Shown here: positions 59,699 through 64,000 of the stretch, piece by piece
Numbering within the stretch: the stretch's first letter is position 1
How the letters are laid out: the number at the start of each line of letters is the position of its first letter
Assembly: GCF_024199795.1 (NCBI RefSeq)
Contig: NZ_JANADK010000001.1
Coordinates: forward strand, 7,006,001 to 7,070,000
Source of the DNA: Bradyrhizobium sp. CCGB01
Lineage (GTDB): Bacteria; Pseudomonadota; Alphaproteobacteria; Rhizobiales; Xanthobacteraceae
Direction of reading: 5' to 3'
DNA: 64,000 nucleotides
The notes under the pieces: generated by a model
Seen by the model: only the letters and a program-made list of their open reading frames with translations
Told to the model about the DNA's origin: nothing
Databases searched by the model: none
Position numbers and translations under genes: made by a program

Positions 59699-59941
59699 CT
59701 ACCTCTGTTCGGTCCTCGCGAGGAACGCGAGTCTATCTAGTTGGCCGGCCAAACCCACAAAAGTTCGGGCGATATTTCTCATGACGGCGGCGCGATCCTT
59801 GGAAATGCCGCTCGCGCCAGAAAGTCTCTTGTAGCGGTCAGCATGTTCTCGGCACTCAGCAATGTCGATCACTTGCTCAGCCTTCCTGTTGCCCGCGCAG
59901 GACGGGGGATCGCCTTTCCCCACTGCCTTCCCTTTTCCCAT
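59699..59941 (-). CDS. conserved small helical protein
   Basis: An 80-residue protein with CREHADRYKRLSGASGISKD, RNIARTFVGLAGQLDRLAFL, a common rhizobial family. Function unknown. Confidence 0.6.
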   Translation of the reverse strand: MGKGKAVGKGDPPSCAGNRKAEQVIDIAECREHADRYKRLSGASGISKDRAAVMRNIARTFVGLAGQLDRLAFLARTEQR

Positions 59942-60031
59942 GTTGGGCTCCTCAAATCAGGTTCGGACACTGAGTTAGATACGGACAGCGCCGGCTTGAG
60001 TTTCGAGAAGGAACCGCACGGAGGGCGTCTA

Positions 60032-60157
60032 TGTGAACACCGCCCAACAGGTCGGCGACGTCGATCACTTCAAGGTCTTTGCCACGGCTGACGCCGCTCA
60101 GGCCTGGTTCGAGCAGATCCTAATGGCGACGCCGCCGAATACGATGTGATCAAGTGA
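60032..60157 (+). pseudogene. small protein family with frameshift
   Basis: VGDVDHFKVFATADAAQAWF is followed by a frame break, after which the other frame continues DPNGDAAEYDVIK and a stop. Both parts belong to a rhizobial family of about 45 residues. One base indel restores it. The N terminus is unclear. Confidence 0.55.
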
Positions 60158-60169
60158 TGGAGCGGATAA

Positions 60170-60367
60170 TCAGCGCCACGTTGTTGGTGGGTTCAGGGCC
60201 TTGCGACCCGCCGCTTTCAACGCGTCGGTTGAGAGCTGTCCATGTGCAGCGGCATCGAGGAGCTTCGAAGCAACGTACGCTCTGGCGCCCGTCTCGCTCA
60301 CAGGAATATTTTCGCAAACTTCCTCAAGGACGGCCCTAAGGAGCGAAGTCGTTTCCGCACTGAACAT
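60170..60367 (-). CDS. conserved small protein
   Basis: A 65-residue protein, SLLRAVLEEVCENIPVSETG then ARAYVASKLLDAAAHGQLS, found widely in rhizobia. Helical and soluble. Function unknown. Confidence 0.7.
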   Translation of the reverse strand: MFSAETTSLLRAVLEEVCENIPVSETGARAYVASKLLDAAAHGQLSTDALKAAGRKALNPPTTWR

Positions 60368-61156
60368 GCACTAACCTCGAAAAAGAGAGGACATGAACAC
60401 TGCGCGAGCGGAATATGTTCGCTCGGCAGCGTTTGTAATGCATTCCCATCTGGGCGCTGAAATCCCAGCCCCTCAACGCTGGCACACGCTCATCAAAGTT
60501 TTGTGACAGAGGCCGCCAGCGTGAAACCGGCGCCCCTCCTATCAGGTCCGAGCCATCGCCCGCCTTGAGTATTTACGATAACCTCTAGGCCCCGGCTCAT
60601 CCCCCATTTGAGCTGGGGTCCTTTTCTTGCGGGACAAGGGATTAGGGGAAACGACAAGGGCGGGCAAATATTTGAGTCGTCGCTGGCTCGCCGCCAGAGC
60701 TGGCGGAGCGGCCCCGGCCAAAGTGTGGAATCTCAACAAGTCGTCCTTCGGGAGGCCAAGGCGGCTGATGGGTGGTTTGGCCTGTAGGCTACCCGCGGAA
60801 ATCGGCATAGCTAGATAAGTAGCGCCGGTGGCCGAAAAGCGCCACAGCGCTTTAGTCGTGATCGGCAGCCTGCGTTCGGTTCACCCTTGGAACCAGACTC
60901 CGCAATGGCCCCTGCGCGGTTCAGCTAAGGGCCAAATCCGGACTGATGCGCGTACTAGTGACCGTATCATGAAGACATTGCCCGATCCACGCCCTTCAGA
61001 AGCCCCCGAAGTGGTAGTGCCTCCAGCTACGAGAGGGGCCACATAGAGGTTGGACCTTCAAGCGTTGAAGAAGGTCGCAAGTAGCCAAATCACGGTAATA
61101 CCGATGCCCATTAGGGTGGCCTGTTAGATGAAGCCATGGTGATGAAGAGGGCGCTC
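60368..61156. other. gene-poor stretch
   Basis: Several open frames (60542-60808 minus, 60828-61046 plus) without motifs or ribosome sites. No gene supported. Confidence 0.4.
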
Positions 61157-62716
61157 TCAAACAAACAAAAAGTCATTCGCCATCATCAAGCCCGTGAAGT
61201 TTGCAAGCGTGACTTGATCAGCTCCAGCCATGATAATGGTGCTAGTTCCGCTTTGGGTGATGACAAGATCATCAAACGACTGCACGCCCGCAATATCAAT
61301 GAAAGCTATCTTATCATCCTGACATTGGCTGAAATCCTGGATGACATTATTGGTTCCTACGGTCATTGAACCGTCGTCCTTGAATACAAACGTATCGGCA
61401 CCTCCATGAGCATTGCCGCTCAGTTCACCATCTCCCCACATCTCATTGCTAACGGTGCAACCTTGCCCAGCCGTCCCCGCGTATAGGACATCGCTGCCGC
61501 CCTTCGCACGACCTGAAATTTGCGCCGCATCGCCCCATAAGAAATTGTCGACCCGGCCGCTATCAACGGCGTGGCCCCCGAGGATAAGATCATCACCTCC
61601 TTGGGTCGCCCCGCCCATGCTCTGTGCGTCGCCATAGAGCTGGTTTACAACATCAGTTGACGAGCTGTCGCCGCCGCTAAGACTATCGTTACCTCCGCTG
61701 GCAGCGTCGAGCATCGTAACAGCATCGCCGACGGCGAAGTTGTTGCTCCCCTGTAACGTCGCAAGGTCATCGCCGCCTTGCGCATGGCCGGACATTGCGG
61801 CGCCGGCGTCCCCGTAAAAAGACACTGCGGAGCCGCCCGCGTTTATGAAAGTATCGTTGCCGCCCTTGGCAGAGCCGGAGACGTCGCCCCCAGCATCGCC
61901 GTAGAAGGTCTTTGACATTATCGCCCCACCTGAGCCGGTAAAAGTGTCGTCGCCTCCTTCAGCATGGCCGGAAATGTTGCCTCCTGCATCACCGTAGAAC
62001 ACCTGCGTTGCGAACAAGGCCCCGTTGAAGGTGTCATTGCCACCTTTGCTGTGGCCGGTCATGTCACCGCCGGCATCTCCGTAGAACGTGTTGCCTGAGT
62101 CCGTTCTGGCTGTGAATGTGTCATCGCCGCCCTGGGCGTGGCCGGACATGTTGCTCCCGGTGTCCCCAAAAAAGATATTTGCAGCCTGCCTGGAGCCCTG
62201 GAAGCTGTCATTGCCACCCTTGCTGTGGCCAGACATGTCGCCGCCCGCATCGCCGTAAAAGGTGTGGGTGCCGCCCTGTACCGTCTGAGTTATAAAAGTA
62301 TCGTCGCCGCCCTGAGCATGACCCGACATGGCGCCGCCGGCATCGCCGAAAAACGTGTTGATTTGCTGTCTGCCAGTCCCACTCAAGAACGTGTCGTTGC
62401 CGCCCTTACTGTGGTCCGACATGTCCGCGCCAGCGTCCCCGTATGCGGTGACACCACCCAATGGGAGTCCGTTGAACGTGTCATCCCCGCCCTGCGCAAA
62501 ATCGAAAATGCTGCCAACCACGTCGCCATAAAATGTGTAATTGGAAAGTCCGATTTCATCGAAGGTGTCGTTCCCTCCCTTCGAAAAGTCAAACATGCTA
62601 CCACCAGCATCACCGAATAGGGTCGGTGCGTCAGGGTTGCCTATCAGGTTGTCGTCGGTGCCAAATTGACGATTGACTAGGTCACCCGGAGTAAGCGGAA
62701 CAGGCTGCCTGCGCAT
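61157..62716 (-). CDS. beta-roll (RTX-like) calcium-binding repeat protein
   Basis: A 519-residue protein with about 14 repeats of some 30 residues, each with YGDAGG or similar plus GGNDTF or GGDDTF. These are relatives of RTX nonapeptides that bind calcium. A non-repetitive C-terminal domain (NNVIQDFSQCQDDKIAFIDI) ends in DFLFV, resembling a type I secretion signal. It has no N-terminal signal, consistent with that route. The repeats alternate GGND and GGDD. Function unknown, likely secreted adhesin or matrix protein. Confidence 0.85.
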   Translation of the reverse strand: MRRQPVPLTPGDLVNRQFGTDDNLIGNPDAPTLFGDAGGSMFDFSKGGNDTFDEIGLSNYTFYGDVVGSIFDFAQGGDDTFNGLPLGGVTAYGDAGADMSDHSKGGNDTFLSGTGRQQINTFFGDAGGAMSGHAQGGDDTFITQTVQGGTHTFYGDAGGDMSGHSKGGNDSFQGSRQAANIFFGDTGSNMSGHAQGGDDTFTARTDSGNTFYGDAGGDMTGHSKGGNDTFNGALFATQVFYGDAGGNISGHAEGGDDTFTGSGGAIMSKTFYGDAGGDVSGSAKGGNDTFINAGGSAVSFYGDAGAAMSGHAQGGDDLATLQGSNNFAVGDAVTMLDAASGGNDSLSGGDSSSTDVVNQLYGDAQSMGGATQGGDDLILGGHAVDSGRVDNFLWGDAAQISGRAKGGSDVLYAGTAGQGCTVSNEMWGDGELSGNAHGGADTFVFKDDGSMTVGTNNVIQDFSQCQDDKIAFIDIAGVQSFDDLVITQSGTSTIIMAGADQVTLANFTGLMMANDFLFV

Positions 62717-63436
62717 TGGAAATCCTCCTCGGCTGCACGCAACACAATCTTAGGATGTTTTTCCGGCCGCCAACCAAACTATAAGTGGGTATATCTTTCG
62801 GCCACACGTCCTGGAGATCGTGCGGGTGCAGCAGGAAACGAAAGTGGACGTTGCGCCATTTGGGTAGGCTCTGGCGTCACCGGTCAGGGACATGACAATG
62901 CCCTCGATCAGTTTGGTCCGTCTCACGCCAGGGGCAGCCGGCACGTACGCCAAAGTCGTCAAGCACCAAGTAAATGTCGCGGTCCGGCGATCGGCCAGCA
63001 CGATCGAGGGCGACGAACGCATACGTTCATTCGATACTATCGATGGCGAAATGGCGACCGGCGTCGGGACCTATTGCTAGAGCTGCTTCTGCGCGGCTTT
63101 CACTGAGAAACTCAACACGGAATGGGGCACGCGATTATTTTCCGAAGTTTGTCCGGTTTTGCAGGTTCAGAGGGCGACCCACTTGGCCGTGCTTCCGGCA
63201 CGGGGGTGGCCCGTTTTTATTGCGGATCGCTTTTCCATTCGGCGCCTGGGATGGCACTCGGTGCCACGACTGATTTGAGCACGATTGTCGAGCCACGTAA
63301 TGAACCATTGCGGCGGCCCTTCGGGCGGTCTCTTTGCATGAGGTGCGGTGCGAAATTGATTTTTTGCTGGCTTTTCCCGCACGAAGAGTCCAGACTCGCT
63401 GACATTGAGAACTGAATTTTTTTCAAGGATATTGCG
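62717..63436. other. non-coding or unassigned stretch
   Basis: Upstream region of the RTX-like gene. Frames at 62892 and 63122 have no recognisable motifs. A stem-loop near 63188-63205 (CCGTGC/GCACGG) is possible. Confidence 0.35.
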
Positions 63437-63739
63437 ATGGGAAAGCCTACCGTTTCCCGTGATGCCTTTCGGGGTTTTTTCGCTTTCTATGCGGCGAAGG
63501 CTCATCACGACCACAAATCCGATGGCGAACATTGCCTTCTGAAGCTCTTCGGATCTGCGGATATTCCCGATAGTTTACTGCTGCAGTGGTCGGACAGAGT
63601 TGAACTGCTCGGCTCCGAAACCGTTGGCCGCTTAATAGAGCCGCGCGCCCGTCAAATCACCGATGGCAACGCGCGATACGACCATGCCAGCGACTTTCTC
63701 CACGCACTCCTGAGAGATCTCGGTCGAAAAACGCAGTGA
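63437..63739 (+). CDS. hypothetical protein
   Basis: A 100-residue, His/Asp/Leu-rich protein: FFAFYAAKAHHDHKSDGEHC and ILLQWSDRVELL-type helix. It follows an AAGGATATTGCG site. Lower GC than the repair genes. No family known. Confidence 0.45.
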   Translation: MGKPTVSRDAFRGFFAFYAAKAHHDHKSDGEHCLLKLFGSADIPDSLLLQWSDRVELLGSETVGRLIEPRARQITDGNARYDHASDFLHALLRDLGRKTQ

Positions 63740-63767
63740 GCAAAACGGCATATTGTCGGGGTAGCCG

Positions 63768-63940
63768 TCAGACGCGCAGATTTTCCGCGCTGCTCTTGCC
63801 GCGCTTGCGGTCAAGTTGGACCTCATAAGAGACCTTCTGCCCCTCGGCCAGGCCCGATAAGCCGGCGCGCTCCACTGCGCTGATATGAACGAAAACATCC
63901 TGGCCGCCGTCATCCGGCTGGATGAAACCAAATCCCGATG
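63768..63940 (-). pseudogene. cold-shock protein missing its N-terminus
   Basis: The frame gives [20 protein letters not shown] and [20 protein letters not shown], a CspA-type RNA-binding domain with RNP1 and RNP2. The first 15 or so residues (usual MxxGTVKWFNxxKG) are replaced by unrelated sequence with an in-frame TAG, and no start codon is in place. Confidence 0.75.
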
Positions 63941-64000
63941 AGTGAGTGATGACAGGCGATGACTACGAGACTTGTGAAGCAGTTCACAGATCGGGACAGC

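Noticed and set aside
62138..62620. Plus-strand 160-codon frame opposite the RTX-like gene
   Set aside because: Mirror of the repetitive coding strand; no motifs of its own.
61300..62650. Regular DNA repeats considered as CRISPR-like array
   Set aside because: The repeats are an uninterrupted protein-coding frame with no spacers.

Overview
The window reads as chromosome of a Bradyrhizobium-like alphaproteobacterium (Rhizobiales, Nitrobacteraceae). Grounds: high GC, a ROSE-type RNA thermometer in front of a small heat-shock gene, many tiny gene families typical of Bradyrhizobium (DUF1127, DUF2934, DUF3551, DUF2171, DUF6496, PilZ pairs), and at least five sites matching exactly the general-stress sigma factor EcfG consensus GGAAC-N16-CGTT. 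No rRNA, tRNA, CRISPR array or complete insertion sequence was seen.

Layout. 1-6.9 kb: partial gamma-glutamylcyclotransferase, pyrophosphatase, a PolX/PHP locus, a decayed topoisomerase IB, a tiny-gene operon and hsp20 under a ROSE element. 6.9-16 kb: integrase debris, a LysR regulator facing a broken DUF1127 gene and a GST, then a Cj0069-fetA-fetB group followed by a His-rich exported protein. 16-24 kb is gene-poor: a methyltransferase, an AraC regulator, a tyrosine recombinase, a 277-bp direct repeat and dispersed inverted-repeat elements. 24-45 kb is the stress core: response regulators, PilZ proteins, a Mn-catalase/DUF892 fusion, DUF72, SDRs, a DUF305 membrane fusion, LigC, DUF892, iron-permease-like proteins, SemiSWEET, AI-2E-type permease, glycosyltransferase, GSP17M-like protein and patatin. 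45-52.5 kb mixes intact genes (zinc alcohol dehydrogenase, DUF3147 pair, PAP2) with many gene stumps (GH13, metallophosphoesterase, YihY, response regulator, DUF892, hybrid kinase). 52.5-64 kb: tiny basic and membrane proteins, MOSC, TAXI solute-binding protein, stand-alone LigD-type ligase, variant RNase HII, intact topoisomerase IB, a large beta-roll (RTX) protein and a headless cold-shock protein.

How it works together. The intact genes mostly serve DNA repair (PolX, two ATP-dependent ligases, TopoIB, RNase HII), peroxide and iron handling (Mn catalase, DUF892, iron permease-like, FetAB) and envelope or osmotic stress. Several carry EcfG-type promoters, including one that appears to fire in both directions between ligC and a DUF892 gene. 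The region looks like a stress and repair accessory zone that has been duplicated and is decaying: two sets of paralogous blocks have lost complementary members, so one working copy of each gene survives. All function calls are from sequence reading alone; no database search was run.
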